The position numbers and the translations under genes were made by a program. The notes below the pieces were generated by a model that saw only the letters and a list, made by a program, of their open reading frames with translations, did no database searches and was not told the origin of the DNA. From Mycobacterium genavense ATCC 51234 (lineage in GTDB: Bacteria; Actinomycetota; Actinomycetes; Mycobacteriales; Mycobacteriaceae), in the NCBI RefSeq assembly GCF_000526915.1, contig NZ_JAGZ01000001.1:248001-312000 (forward strand): a stretch of DNA of 64,000 bases. The letters run 5' to 3'. Position 1 is the stretch's first letter; every line of letters starts with the position of its first letter. Of this stretch, positions 30,502 through 39,487 are shown piece by piece.

Positions 30502-31587
30502 CTACAACATCACCACCGAACGCAGTACCTTGCCGGCGTGCATCTTGTCGAACGCCTCCTCGATATCGGTCAGCCTGATGCGTTCGGAGACGAACTTCTC
30601 CAGCGGGAGCCGGCCCTGCAGATACAGGTCGATCAAGGTGGGGAAGTCGCGTTCGGGCAGGCAGTCGCCGTACCACGACGACTTCAACGATCCACCGCGG
30701 GAAAAGAAGTCGACCAGCGGCATCTCCAGCGTCATGTCCGGTGTCGGCACGCCCACCAACACTACGGTGCCGGCCAGGTCGCGGGCGTAGAAGGCCTGCT
30801 TCCAGGTCTCGGGCCGGCCGACCGCGTCGATGATCACGTCGACGCCGAACCCGCCGGTGAGGTCCTGGATCGTTTTGGTGACGTCGAATTCGCGGGCGTT
30901 GACGGTGTGGGTGGCGCCGAACTTGCGCGCCCAGTCCAGCTTGGTGTTGTCGGTGTCCACGGCGATGATGGTCTTCGCGCCGACCAGCGCGGCCCCGGCG
31001 ATCGCGGCGTCGCCCACCCCGCCGCAGCCGATCACCGCCACGGTGTCGTCCCGGGTGACCGCGCCGGTGTTGATCGCGGCGCCGATCCCGGCCATCACAC
31101 CGCAACCCAGCAGACCCGCGACCGCGGGGTCGGCCTCGGGATTGACCTTGGTGCACTGCCCGGCGGCCACCAACGTCTTGTCGGCGAACGCCCCGATGCC
31201 CAGCGCGGGCGTCAACTCGGTGCCGTCGGTCAACGTCATCTTCTGGGTGGCGTTGAACGTGTCGAAGCACAGCTGAGGCTTGCCCCGCTTACAGGCCCGG
31301 CACTGCCCGCACACCGCGCGCCAGTTCAGGATCACGAAGTCGCCCGGCGCCACCGACGTCACACCCGGCCCGACGGCCTCGACCGTGCCCGCGGCCTCGT
31401 GGCCGAGCAGGAACGGATACTCGTCGTTGATGCCGCCCTCCCGGTAAGTCAGGTCGGTGTGGCACACCCCGCAAGCGATGACATCGACGAGGGCCTCGCC
31501 GGGCCCGGGGCCCGGGACGACGACGTCCACCAACTCCACGGGCTGCCCCTTCTTGCGTGAAATCACTCCTCGCACTGTCTGACTCAT
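30502..31587 (-). CDS. mscR: S-(hydroxymethyl)mycothiol dehydrogenase / S-nitrosomycothiol reductase
   Basis: An intact 361-residue zinc medium-chain dehydrogenase, equivalent to Rv2259 (MscR/AdhE2). Motifs: [14 protein letters not shown] and [16 protein letters not shown] (catalytic Zn), [15 protein letters not shown] (structural Zn) and [20 protein letters not shown] (NAD-binding). The enzyme oxidises the mycothiol adduct of formaldehyde and reduces S-nitrosomycothiol. It is translationally adjacent to the MBL hydrolase and divergent from the methyltransferase at 31660. Confidence 0.92.
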   Translation of the reverse strand: MSQTVRGVISRKKGQPVELVDVVVPGPGPGEALVDVIACGVCHTDLTYREGGINDEYPFLLGHEAAGTVEAVGPGVTSVAPGDFVILNWRAVCGQCRACKRGKPQLCFDTFNATQKMTLTDGTELTPALGIGAFADKTLVAAGQCTKVNPEADPAVAGLLGCGVMAGIGAAINTGAVTRDDTVAVIGCGGVGDAAIAGAALVGAKTIIAVDTDNTKLDWARKFGATHTVNAREFDVTKTIQDLTGGFGVDVIIDAVGRPETWKQAFYARDLAGTVVLVGVPTPDMTLEMPLVDFFSRGGSLKSSWYGDCLPERDFPTLIDLYLQGRLPLEKFVSERIRLTDIEEAFDKMHAGKVLRSVVML

Positions 31588-31659
31588 GGGCTACAACCTA
31601 CTGTTCGCCGCCATACATCTCCCGTCGGGCTGTCCAGCCGTGAACCGGGTGTAGCGTCC

Positions 31660-32724
31660 GTGAGCGTGACGGCTGTGGAGAATGTCGAAGAATTCGCCGG
31701 ACGCGTGGTCTCGGCGATCGACGATGCGAGCCTGGTGATCCTGCTGAGTATCGGACACCAGACGGGACTGCTGGACACGATGGCCAACGTCGGGCCGGTC
31801 ACCAGCGCGCAGCTCGCCGACGCGGCGGGTCTCAACGAGCGCTACGTCCGGGAGTGGTTGGGCGGTATGACAACCGGGCGCGTCGTCGACTACGACGCCG
31901 ACACCGGAACGTACTCGCTACCCGCCCACCGTGCCGCGGTACTCACCCGTGCCGCCGGCCCGGACAACCTGGCCGTGGTGGCGATGTTCCTGCCGCACCT
32001 GGGCGAGGTGGAGCAGAAAATCGTCGGCTGCTTCCGCGAGGGAGGCGGGCTGCCGTACAGCGAGTTCCCGCGCTTCCACGCGCTGATGGCCGAGCAAAGC
32101 GCGATGGTGTTCGACGTCGCGCTCGTCGACGTAGTGCTGCCGTTGGTCGACGGCCTACCGGATCGCTTGCGCTCGGGTGCCGACGTCGCCGATTTCGGGT
32201 GCGGCAGCGGCCACGCGATCAACGTGATGGCCCAAGCGTTTCCGGCGAGCCGGTTCACCGGTATCGACTTCTCGGACGAGGCGATCGCGACCGGCGTCGC
32301 CGAGGCGGCTCGCCTGGGGCTGACCAATGCGACTTTCGAGAGCCACGACCTGACCGAGCTGGACAAGACGGACACCTACGACGTGATCACGGTGTTCGAC
32401 GCGATCCACGATCAGGCGCAGCCGGCGCGGGTGCTGGAGAACATCTATCGCGCGCTGCGACCCGGTGGCGTGTTCTTGATGGCCGACATCAAGGCCTCCA
32501 GCCGGCTCGAGGAGAACGTCGACGTCCCGTTGAGCACCTACCTCTACACCGTGTCGCTGATGCACTGCATGACGGTGTCGCTGGCCCTCGGCGGTGCCGG
32601 GCTGGGCACGGCCTGGGGCACGCAGTTGGCCGTGTCGATGCTCGGCGACGCCGGTTTCGCCGACGTGCGGGTGGCCGAGATCGAGTCGGACCCGATCAAC
32701 AACTACTACATCGCGACGAAGTGA
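31660..32724 (+). CDS. SAM-dependent methyltransferase (Rv2258c-like)
   Basis: This is an intact 354-residue protein. The N-terminal winged-helix/dimerisation region ([33 protein letters not shown]) is followed by the SAM-binding core [42 protein letters not shown] and [12 protein letters not shown]. This is the domain order of Rv2258c and related transferases; the natural substrate is unknown. The start is a GTG at 31660 (another at 31666). Its TGA overlaps the GTG of the next gene, so the two are translationally coupled. Confidence 0.88.
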   Translation: MSVTAVENVEEFAGRVVSAIDDASLVILLSIGHQTGLLDTMANVGPVTSAQLADAAGLNERYVREWLGGMTTGRVVDYDADTGTYSLPAHRAAVLTRAAGPDNLAVVAMFLPHLGEVEQKIVGCFREGGGLPYSEFPRFHALMAEQSAMVFDVALVDVVLPLVDGLPDRLRSGADVADFGCGSGHAINVMAQAFPASRFTGIDFSDEAIATGVAEAARLGLTNATFESHDLTELDKTDTYDVITVFDAIHDQAQPARVLENIYRALRPGGVFLMADIKASSRLEENVDVPLSTYLYTVSLMHCMTVSLALGGAGLGTAWGTQLAVSMLGDAGFADVRVAEIESDPINNYYIATK

Positions 32725-33542
32725 CGGCCCTCGATGCCCTCGACGATTGGCCGGTGTCGGCCGCTGCCGCCGCGGTGATTGGGCCCGCCGGGGTGCTGGC
32801 CACCCACGGCGACACCGAGCGGGTGTTCACGCTGGCGTCGGTCACCAAGCCGCTGGTGGCGCGCGCCGTGCAGGTCGCGATCGAGGAGGGCGTCGTCGAA
32901 CTGGACACCCTGGCCGGTCCGCCGGGCTCGACGGTTCGCCATCTGCTGGCGCACGCGTCGGGTTTGGCGATGCTGGACGGACGGGTGCTGGCCAAGCCGG
33001 TCACCCGGCGGGTGTATTCCAACTACGGCTTCGCGGTGCTGGCCGAGACCGTCGAGCGCGCGTCGGGCATCGACTTCAGCCGCTACCTCGCCGAGGCGGT
33101 GTGCGAGCCGCTGCACATGGTCGCTACCCGGCTGGCCGGCGGCGCGGCGGAGGCTGGATACGGGGCGACCTCGACGGTCGCCGACCTGGCGGCGTTCGCC
33201 GGTGACCTGCTGCGTCCGTCGACCGTGTCGGCGGCGATGCATGCCGAGGCGACGACCGTGCAGTTTCCCGGCCTGAACGGCGTGTTGCCCGGCTACGGCG
33301 TGCAGCGGCCCAACGATTGGGGCCTGGGTTTCGAGATCAGGGACTCCAAGACGCCGCATTGGACGGGCGCCCGCAACTCGCCGCGCACCTACGGCCATTT
33401 CGGCCAGGCAGGCGGTTTCATCTGGGCAGATCCCGACGCGGAGCTGGTGCTGGTGGCCCTGACCGACCGCGCTTTCGGCGACTGGGCGGTGGACTTGTGG
33501 CCGGCCGTCGCTGACGCGGTGCTAGCCCAATACATCAAATAA
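32721..33542 (+). CDS. Serine hydrolase, beta-lactamase/penicillin-binding family (Rv2257c-like)
   Basis: Starting at the GTG at 32721 that overlaps the previous stop (GTGA), this encodes 273 residues. The SxxK nucleophile motif is [10 protein letters not shown], the YxN motif is [12 protein letters not shown], and a His/Gly motif lies in [15 protein letters not shown], giving the class C beta-lactamase/DD-peptidase-like fold. There is no signal peptide, so it is cytosolic and more likely an esterase than a true beta-lactamase. The order matches Rv2258c-Rv2257c-Rv2256c. Confidence 0.88.
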   Translation: MTALDALDDWPVSAAAAAVIGPAGVLATHGDTERVFTLASVTKPLVARAVQVAIEEGVVELDTLAGPPGSTVRHLLAHASGLAMLDGRVLAKPVTRRVYSNYGFAVLAETVERASGIDFSRYLAEAVCEPLHMVATRLAGGAAEAGYGATSTVADLAAFAGDLLRPSTVSAAMHAEATTVQFPGLNGVLPGYGVQRPNDWGLGFEIRDSKTPHWTGARNSPRTYGHFGQAGGFIWADPDAELVLVALTDRAFGDWAVDLWPAVADAVLAQYIK

Positions 33543-33669
33543 GCATCGAGCACTAGCGCAACACGGGTATCACAGGGCACAATAGACACGCACGAGACAA
33601 AAATATCTGCTTGTCGGTCCGCCAGGTCGTTGGGGAAGACGTCCCTCGTCGAACCGAAGGAGCAGGTAG

Positions 33670-34182
33670 ATGCGTGCGTCGAACCAATTTGCCGACGTGA
33701 CGGCTGGTGTGGTGTACGTCCACGCCTCGCCCGCGGCGGTATGCCCGCATGTCGAGTGGGCGCTGTCGTCGACCCTGCAGTCCAAGGCCAACTTGGTGTG
33801 GACACCGCAGCCGGCGATGCCCGGACAGCTGCGCGCTGTCACAAACTGGGTCGGCCCGGTGGGTACCGGCGCCCGGTTGGCCAACGCGCTGCGGTCCTGG
33901 ACGGTGCTGCGGTTCGAGGTCACCGAGGACCCCAGCCCCGGGGTCGACGGCCACCGCTTCTGCCACACCCCGCAGCTGGGGTTGTGGAGCGGGGCGATGA
34001 GCGCCAACGGCGACGTCATGGTCGGGGAGATGCGGCTGCGCGCGATGATGGCGCAGGGCGCCGACACCCTGGCCGCCGAGCTGGACTCGGTGCTGGGAAC
34101 CGCGTGGGACGAGGCGCTCGAGGTCTACCGCGATGGCGGCGACGCCGGCGAGGTGACCTGGCTCAGCCGGGGCGTCGGCTAA
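33670..34182 (+). CDS. DUF3145 family protein (Rv2256c-like)
   Basis: This is an intact 170-residue protein starting MRASNQFADVTAGVVYVHAS, with ribosome binding site gaaggagcagg before the ATG. The conserved PHVEWALSSTL, LVWTPQPAMPGQLRA and HRFCHTPQLGLWSGAMSANG mark DUF3145, a family conserved in mycobacteria and close relatives. The function is unknown. It follows the serine hydrolase after a 127-base gap that may hold its own promoter. Confidence 0.88.
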   Translation: MRASNQFADVTAGVVYVHASPAAVCPHVEWALSSTLQSKANLVWTPQPAMPGQLRAVTNWVGPVGTGARLANALRSWTVLRFEVTEDPSPGVDGHRFCHTPQLGLWSGAMSANGDVMVGEMRLRAMMAQGADTLAAELDSVLGTAWDEALEVYRDGGDAGEVTWLSRGVG

Positions 34183-34186
34183 ACCA

Positions 34187-34708
34187 TCAAACGGTAGGCG
34201 GGACGGTCGGCGGGTTTGCCGGCGCGGCCGACACCTGCATGTCGACGTTGCCCTGACACGCACCGCTTTTGATGTCGGTGTGATAGACCCCGGTCAGCAC
34301 GCCATTCGGCCCGGGCGTGTAGGCCGTGATCGATTTCGCCGGATCGGATTCGATGGTGCCGTCGGGCAACAGGCAGTCCCATTGCCAGGTCATCTCGCGC
34401 ACCCACTGCGACCCGTTCCAGGTGAATTCGATGGTGCGGGGCATCGAGTCGTTCTTGGGCGGCGGCGGGTCGTTCACCGTGGCGGTGCAGACGCCCGCCG
34501 CGCACTTCGAAGTGATCGAGACGCTGGCCCGGTGGGCGAATTCGGGTTGGCGGGCTGCCATGTTGGTGCCCACCTTCGCGTTGGCCGACAACGTCAGGAT
34601 GTATTGCCCGTTCCACAGTGGATCGGCCGCCTGAGCGGAGGCCGTCAATAGCGAACCACCGACCGCGGCGGTCGCGGCGACCAGCGCCGTTGTGCGACGT
34701 CCCGACAT
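34187..34708 (-). CDS. Secreted hypothetical protein (Rv2253-like)
   Basis: From the ATG at 34706-34708 (MSGRRTTALVAATAAVGGSL), this encodes 173 residues with a signal peptide cleaved near SAQAADPLW. The mature domain has Cys pairs (KCAAGVCTATV, WDCLLPDG, KSGACQGNVD) and Trp-rich strands (EFTWNGSQWVREMTWQW), with a proline-rich C-terminus. The size and position match Rv2253. The function is unknown. It converges with the DUF3145 gene (4 bases between stops). Confidence 0.8.
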   Translation of the reverse strand: MSGRRTTALVAATAAVGGSLLTASAQAADPLWNGQYILTLSANAKVGTNMAARQPEFAHRASVSITSKCAAGVCTATVNDPPPPKNDSMPRTIEFTWNGSQWVREMTWQWDCLLPDGTIESDPAKSITAYTPGPNGVLTGVYHTDIKSGACQGNVDMQVSAAPANPPTVPPTV

Positions 34709-34764
34709 CGTTCCTCCCAGGGCAGCCCATATCTGCCCAGATATCGCGTTTGTCGCACCGTTTG

Positions 34765-35673
34765 TTACACGTCCGGGCGCAGGATCTGCAGCGCGCCAGG
34801 CACCGCGGAGAGTTCCGCGGGCAGCGGGCACGCGAAGTCGCCGTCGGCGTAGACGTTGATGCCGCGGCATTCGATGTGAATCGTCTTGGCGCGCGCGGTG
34901 CTCACCTCGTCGAGGTCGACGTGCGTGCCCTTGAGCACGGTCGGGAACAGCCGGACGAATTTCGTCCGGGAAGCGGTGTGCACCATTGTGATGTCCAGCA
35001 GACCGTCGGTGTAATCGGCGTTCGGACAGATCAACAGCCCGCCGCCGTAGCTGCGGGTGTTACCGACGGCCACCATGGTGTAATCGGCGTCGATCTCCTT
35101 GCTGCCGTTGAGCACCAAGCGGAACGGCAGCATCCGCAGTTGCGTGAGTTCGGCGAGCATGGCGAGGTAGTACCGCAGCCGCCCGTGCGGCCAGCTCATC
35201 CGATTGGCACGATCGGTCACCAGGGAGTCGAATCCGGCGGCGGCCACCGTGCCGAACCACTTGTCGCGGCCGTTGGCATCGCGGATGCGGCCCAGGTCGA
35301 TCGTCTGCGTCCAGCCGTCGACGACGATGTCCGCGGCCGCCTCGGGATCCCTGGTGGGGATACCGAATTCGCGCGCATGGTCGTTGCCGGTGCCCGCCGG
35401 GATGATGCCCAGCGGAATGTCGGTGCCCGCCAACACTTGTAGCGCGTTGGAGATGACGCCGTCCCCGCCGGTGGCCACCAGCGTGTCGGTGCCGCGTTCG
35501 ACGGCCGCTTTCGCGAGATGCTGGGCGTCTTCGGCGTTGTCGCCGATGATCTCGTTGACTTCGACACCGCGGGCGTGCAACCGGGCGATGGCGGCCTGTG
35601 CCGCCTGCACCGCGGTGCCGTGACCCGACAGCGGATTGGTCAGCGCGGTGACCTTGCCGATCTCGCGTCTCAC
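34765..35673 (-). CDS. Diacylglycerol/lipid kinase (Rv2252-like)
   Basis: From a GTG at 35671-35673 (VRREIGKVTALTNPLSGHGT), this encodes 302 residues. The DAGK catalytic motifs are ATGGDGVISNALQ and GIIPAGTGNDHARE, with the C-terminal beta-sandwich containing NTRSYGGGLLICPNADYTDG. Rv2252 phosphorylates diacylglycerol and related lipids to phosphatidic acid-type products, feeding phosphatidylinositol mannoside synthesis. The GTGA start overlaps the stop of the FAD oxidase, so the two are coupled. Confidence 0.9.
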   Translation of the reverse strand: MRREIGKVTALTNPLSGHGTAVQAAQAAIARLHARGVEVNEIIGDNAEDAQHLAKAAVERGTDTLVATGGDGVISNALQVLAGTDIPLGIIPAGTGNDHAREFGIPTRDPEAAADIVVDGWTQTIDLGRIRDANGRDKWFGTVAAAGFDSLVTDRANRMSWPHGRLRYYLAMLAELTQLRMLPFRLVLNGSKEIDADYTMVAVGNTRSYGGGLLICPNADYTDGLLDITMVHTASRTKFVRLFPTVLKGTHVDLDEVSTARAKTIHIECRGINVYADGDFACPLPAELSAVPGALQILRPDV

Positions 35674-37283
35674 GGAATCAGCTTGCCGGGATTGAGGATT
35701 CCCGCGGGATCCAGGGTGGCCTTGACCGCCCGCAACACCTGCACCCCTAGGTCGCCCACCTCGTCGCGCATCCAGGGCCGGTGATCGGCGCCGACCGCGT
35801 GGTGATGGGTGATGGTGCCGCCGGTGGCGATGATCGCATCCGACGCGGCCTTCTTGGCGGCCTGCCACTGCTCGATCGGATTGCCCCGCTGCCCGGCGAC
35901 GACGGTGAAGTACAACGATGCGCCGGTGGGGTACACGTGCGAAATGTGGCACATCACCAGCGCCGGCGTGCCGGTTTCGGCCAACGCTGTCGTCAACGCC
36001 TCGGTGACGGCGGCCTTGAGCGCCGCGATGTTAAACCAGTCGGTGGCGGTCTCCAGCGTCTCGCACAGCGCGCCCGCGGCCAGCAGCGAGTCGCGCAGAT
36101 ACGGCGCGCCGAACCGGCCGCGCTCCCAGGCCTGCGCCGGTTCCTCACCCAGAGACGTGCCGCCTTTTGCGCTGAGCAACTCACGGGTTTCGGCGTGCCG
36201 GCTCTCCACGTGCTCCTTGGTGCCCTCGAAGACGGTGATACCGAGGCAGCCGCCGGTGATCTGGTTCTCCCCGATCGCCTCGGTGGCCAGGTTGACTCCG
36301 GTTTCGGCCTCGTCGGACAGCCGAATCACGGTGGGGCCGGTGGCATTCTGGGTGACCGCCCTTAGCGCCGCCGCCCCGGTCGCGAAGTCGGGGAACGACC
36401 AGGCTTCGTAACGAACGGCCTCCGGTGTCGGGTGCACTCGCAGCCGCACCCGCGTGATCACCCCGAAGGTGCCCTCCGACCCGATCAGCAGCTGACGCAG
36501 GTCGGGGCCGGCGGCCGACTCCGGTCCGCGGCCCAGGTCCAGCGTTCCGGCCGGGGTGATCATCCGCAGCCCGCGCACCATGTCGTCGAACCGGCCGTAG
36601 CCGGCCGAATCCTGGCCCGACGAGCGGGTCGCGGCAAAGCCACCGATCGTGGCGTATTGGAAGCTCTGCGGGAAGTGCCCGAGCGAAAAGCCTTGCGCGC
36701 CAAGCAAGCGTTCGGCCTCCGGACCCGTCAGACCCGCCCCCAGGACGGCCTGCCCGGACACCTCGTCGAGTTCGAGGAGTTGGTCCAAGCGACGCAGATC
36801 CAGCGAGACGACGGCGTTGAAGTCGCCGCGAATGGGGTCCAGGCCGCCGACCACGCTGGTGCCGCCGCCGAACGGGACCACCGCGATGCCGTGATCGGAG
36901 CAGTAGCGCAGTATTTTCGCGACGGCGTCTTCGTCGCCGGGCAGCAGGATGGCGTCGGGTGCGTCTTGGGCTTTGAGTTTTCGCTTCAGCAGGTCGAGGG
37001 TGGACTTGCCGCCGGCGTGCAGCAGCCGATCGCGGTCGTCGGTGCGGCAATATTGTGCGCCGACGATCCCGGCGAGCGCGTCTTTGTCCTGTGGTGTCAG
37101 CACCGACGGGCGCAGCTGCACCTGCTCGGGGGTGAGTTCGACGTGATCCGAATCTTGCAGTCCTACAGCCTGTTTCAGCAGCGACCGGATGCCGTCTGAG
37201 AGCGGCTTGGCGCTGGCGGGATCTCCCCAGGCGTTCCATTTCATCGGCGGCAGGAGTTGCTCGGTCCCAGGATCAGGCGTCAT
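35670..37283 (-). CDS. FAD-binding oxidase, alkyldihydroxyacetonephosphate synthase-like (Rv2251)
   Basis: This is an intact 537-residue flavoprotein of the vanillyl-alcohol oxidase fold. The FAD-binding PCMH motif is VVPFGGGTSVVGGLDPI, followed by IGGFAATRSSGQDSAGYG and LIGSEGTFGVITRV. The C-terminal cap has the His cluster TITHHHAVGADHRPWM typical of alkyl-DHAP synthase. I infer an ether-lipid-like or 2-hydroxyacid substrate from similarity only. It overlaps the lipid kinase and is divergent from a TetR regulator with only 17 bases between the annotated starts. Confidence 0.88.
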   Translation of the reverse strand: MTPDPGTEQLLPPMKWNAWGDPASAKPLSDGIRSLLKQAVGLQDSDHVELTPEQVQLRPSVLTPQDKDALAGIVGAQYCRTDDRDRLLHAGGKSTLDLLKRKLKAQDAPDAILLPGDEDAVAKILRYCSDHGIAVVPFGGGTSVVGGLDPIRGDFNAVVSLDLRRLDQLLELDEVSGQAVLGAGLTGPEAERLLGAQGFSLGHFPQSFQYATIGGFAATRSSGQDSAGYGRFDDMVRGLRMITPAGTLDLGRGPESAAGPDLRQLLIGSEGTFGVITRVRLRVHPTPEAVRYEAWSFPDFATGAAALRAVTQNATGPTVIRLSDEAETGVNLATEAIGENQITGGCLGITVFEGTKEHVESRHAETRELLSAKGGTSLGEEPAQAWERGRFGAPYLRDSLLAAGALCETLETATDWFNIAALKAAVTEALTTALAETGTPALVMCHISHVYPTGASLYFTVVAGQRGNPIEQWQAAKKAASDAIIATGGTITHHHAVGADHRPWMRDEVGDLGVQVLRAVKATLDPAGILNPGKLIP

Positions 37284-37320
37284 GCGTTACAGTATTACAC
37301 ATGCTGTCAATTAGTAATGC
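37284..37320. promoter_or_regulatory. Candidate TetR operator between Rv2251-like and TetR genes
   Basis: GCGTTAC (37284-37290) and GTAATGC (37314-37320) are inverted with one mismatch, and attac (37294-37298) pairs with the same right arm. The palindrome spans the whole gap between the divergent genes and covers the annotated TetR ATG at 37301. This suggests autoregulation, a leaderless transcript, or a later start (GTG 37331). Confidence 0.45.
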
Positions 37321-37870
37321 AGGTTTGGATGTGGCCGACCGGATTCTGGCGGCGGCGGCCAGCTGTGTCGTCGATTTCGGGGTGGACCGGGTAACCCTCG
37401 CCGAGATCGCCCGGCGCGCGGGCGTGAGCCGGCCGACGGTGTACCGCCGCTGGCCCGACACGCCGTCGATCGTCTCGGCGCTGCTGACTCAACGGATCAC
37501 CGGCGTGATGCACGAGGCGCCGCTGCTGGGTGAAGATCGCGAATCGCTTGTCCGTCAAATCGTTTCGGTGGCCAACCTATTGCGTCGCGATGAGCTGATC
37601 ATGTCGGTGATGCACTCGCACCTGGCGGTGATCTACATCACCGAACGCCTCGGCGAAAGCCAGCAGATGCTGATCGACGCGCTGGCCGACCGGTTGCGGG
37701 CCGCCCAACGCCACGGCAGCGTGCGGGCGGACGATCCGCTGCAGATGGCCACGATGGTGTTGCTGATCGCGCAGTCGACCATCCAGTCCGAGCGGATCGT
37801 GCGCCCGATTCTCGATGCCGATGCGCTGGCCACCGAACTCGCCCACTCGCTGAACGGATACCTGTCGTGA
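37301..37870 (+). CDS. TetR family regulator (Rv2250c-like)
   Basis: This is an intact 189-residue regulator. The HTH is VDRVTLAEIARRAGVSRPTV followed by YRRWPDTPS. The ligand domain includes RRDELIMSVMHSHLAVIYIT and RPILDADALATELAHSLNGY. The ATG at 37301 is annotated; a GTG at 37331 (VADRILAAAASCVVDFG) would leave a more reasonable leader. Its TGA overlaps the start of glpD (ATG-like GTG at 37867), so it is coupled to glpD as well as divergent from the FAD oxidase. Either could be its target. Confidence 0.88.
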   Translation: MLSISNAGLDVADRILAAAASCVVDFGVDRVTLAEIARRAGVSRPTVYRRWPDTPSIVSALLTQRITGVMHEAPLLGEDRESLVRQIVSVANLLRRDELIMSVMHSHLAVIYITERLGESQQMLIDALADRLRAAQRHGSVRADDPLQMATMVLLIAQSTIQSERIVRPILDADALATELAHSLNGYLS

Positions 37871-39414
37871 CGGCTTTGAACGCCGCTTTGAACGCTGTGC
37901 GGCGCACCGCCGACCTCAACGCGCTGGCCGACGGCGTACCGCTGGACGTGTTGGTGATCGGCGGCGGTATCACCGGGGCCGGGATCGCGTTGGACGCCGC
38001 GTCGCGCGGGCTGCGGGTGGCCTTGGTGGACAAGCACGATCTGGTGTTCGGCACCAGCCGCTGGAGCTCCAAACTGGTCCATGGCGGGCTGCGCTACCTG
38101 GCGACCGGCAACGTGGGAATCGCGCGCCGCAGCGCCATCGAACGCGGAATCTTGATGTCGCGCAACGCCCCTCATCTCGTGCACGCGATGCCGCAATTGG
38201 TTCCGCTGCTGCCGTCGATGAGTTCTGGCAAGCGCGCGCTGGTGCGTGCCGGATTCCTCGCCGGGGACGCGCTGCGGGTGCTGGCCGGAACGCCGTCGTC
38301 GACGCTGCCGCGGTCGCGTCGGGTGGGGGTCGATCGGGTGGTCGAGATGGCGCCCACGGTGCGCCGCGACGGCCTCGACGGCGGACTGCTGGCCTACGAC
38401 GGGCAATTGATCGACGACGCCCGCCTGGTCACCGCGGTCGCCCGCACCGCGGCCCAGCACGGCGCCCGGATCCTGACCTACGTCGCGGCCTCCGAGGCCA
38501 CCGGCACCTCGGCGCGGTTGACCGATCAGCGCACGGGGCAGTCGTTCGACGTGTCGGCTGCCGCGGTGATCAACGCGACCGGGGTGTGGGCGGGGGAGAT
38601 CGACGGCTCACTGCGGTTGCGGCCCAGCCGCGGCACGCACCTGGTCTTCGACGCCAGCACGTTCGGGAATCCGACTGCGGCGCTGACGATTCCGATTCCC
38701 GGCGAGCTCAATCGTTTCGTGTTCGCCATGCCCGAACAGTTGGGCCGGGTCTACCTCGGGCTCACCGACGAAGCAGCGCCCGGTCCGATTCCCGATGTGC
38801 CGGAGCCGTCGTCGGGCGAGGTGGAGTTCCTGCTCGACACCGTGAACACCGCGCTGGGGACCGCGCTGCTGGCCACCGATGTGATCGGCGCCTACGCCGG
38901 ACTACGGCCGTTGATCGACACCGGGGAGGGCCGTACCGCCGACGTGTCGCGCGAGCACGCCGTCGTCGAATCGCCGTCCGGGGTCATCAGCGTGATCGGC
39001 GGCAAGCTGACCGAATACCGTTTCATGGCTCAAGACGTCCTGGACCGCGCCGTGCGCCTGCGGCGGCTACCGGCCGCGGGTTGCCGGACTCGCAACCTGC
39101 CGCTGATCGGGGCGCCGTCCAACCCCGGCCCGGTCGCGGGCTCGCCGTCCCGGCTGCAGCCCTCCCTGGTAGCACGCTACGGCGCGGAGGCGGCCAACGT
39201 GATCGCGGTTGCCACTTGCGAGCGCCCGACCGAGCCGGTTGCCGAGAGGATCGACGTGACCCGCGCGGAGTTCGAATACGCGGTCACCCATGAATGCGCC
39301 CTGGACGTCGACGACATCCTCGATCGCCGGACCCGGATCGGCCTGGTGCCGCGCGATCGCGAGCGGGTGGAGGCCGTGGCGGCTGAGTTCGTGGTCGGTC
39401 ATTCGCGAGCGTAA
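37867..39414 (+). CDS. glpD: Glycerol-3-phosphate dehydrogenase (GlpD1, Rv2249c-like)
   Basis: This is an intact 515-residue FAD enzyme. The dinucleotide motif is VLVIGGGITGAGIALDAAS, the DAO/GlpD core FGTSRWSSKLVHGGLRYL, the substrate region LRPSRGTHLVFD, and the C-terminal region GVISVIGGKLTEYRFMAQDV. It oxidises sn-glycerol-3-phosphate to dihydroxyacetone phosphate at the membrane, passing electrons to quinones. The final residues SRA and the TAA come from the gcgagcgtaag arm of a hairpin repeat that overlaps the 3' end. Confidence 0.93.
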   Translation: MTALNAALNAVRRTADLNALADGVPLDVLVIGGGITGAGIALDAASRGLRVALVDKHDLVFGTSRWSSKLVHGGLRYLATGNVGIARRSAIERGILMSRNAPHLVHAMPQLVPLLPSMSSGKRALVRAGFLAGDALRVLAGTPSSTLPRSRRVGVDRVVEMAPTVRRDGLDGGLLAYDGQLIDDARLVTAVARTAAQHGARILTYVAASEATGTSARLTDQRTGQSFDVSAAAVINATGVWAGEIDGSLRLRPSRGTHLVFDASTFGNPTAALTIPIPGELNRFVFAMPEQLGRVYLGLTDEAAPGPIPDVPEPSSGEVEFLLDTVNTALGTALLATDVIGAYAGLRPLIDTGEGRTADVSREHAVVESPSGVISVIGGKLTEYRFMAQDVLDRAVRLRRLPAAGCRTRNLPLIGAPSNPGPVAGSPSRLQPSLVARYGAEAANVIAVATCERPTEPVAERIDVTRAEFEYAVTHECALDVDDILDRRTRIGLVPRDRERVEAVAAEFVVGHSRA

Positions 39415-39475
39415 GTGTATTGCGAACTCCGGCTGCGATTTTCGCAGCCTGCTTACGCTCGTGGCGAAGGAATTA
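39405..39475. repeat. Hairpin repeat with gcgagcgtaag arm (copy 2)
   Basis: cgcgagcgtaag, ttgcgaa, a loop with ggctgcga, ttcgcagcc and cttacgctcg form an imperfect palindrome between the convergent glpD and accD6 genes. The arms match the element at 29786. Here the left arm provides the last codons and stop of glpD. A further duplicated gcgaaggaatta (39463-39487) follows. It is a likely bidirectional terminator. Confidence 0.6.
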
Positions 39476-39487
39476 GCGGCGAAGGAA

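Noticed and set aside
39463..39487. Insertion sequence footprint near the glpD hairpin
   Set aside because: The doubled gcgaaggaatta is only 12 bases and has no transposase or terminal inverted repeats beside it.
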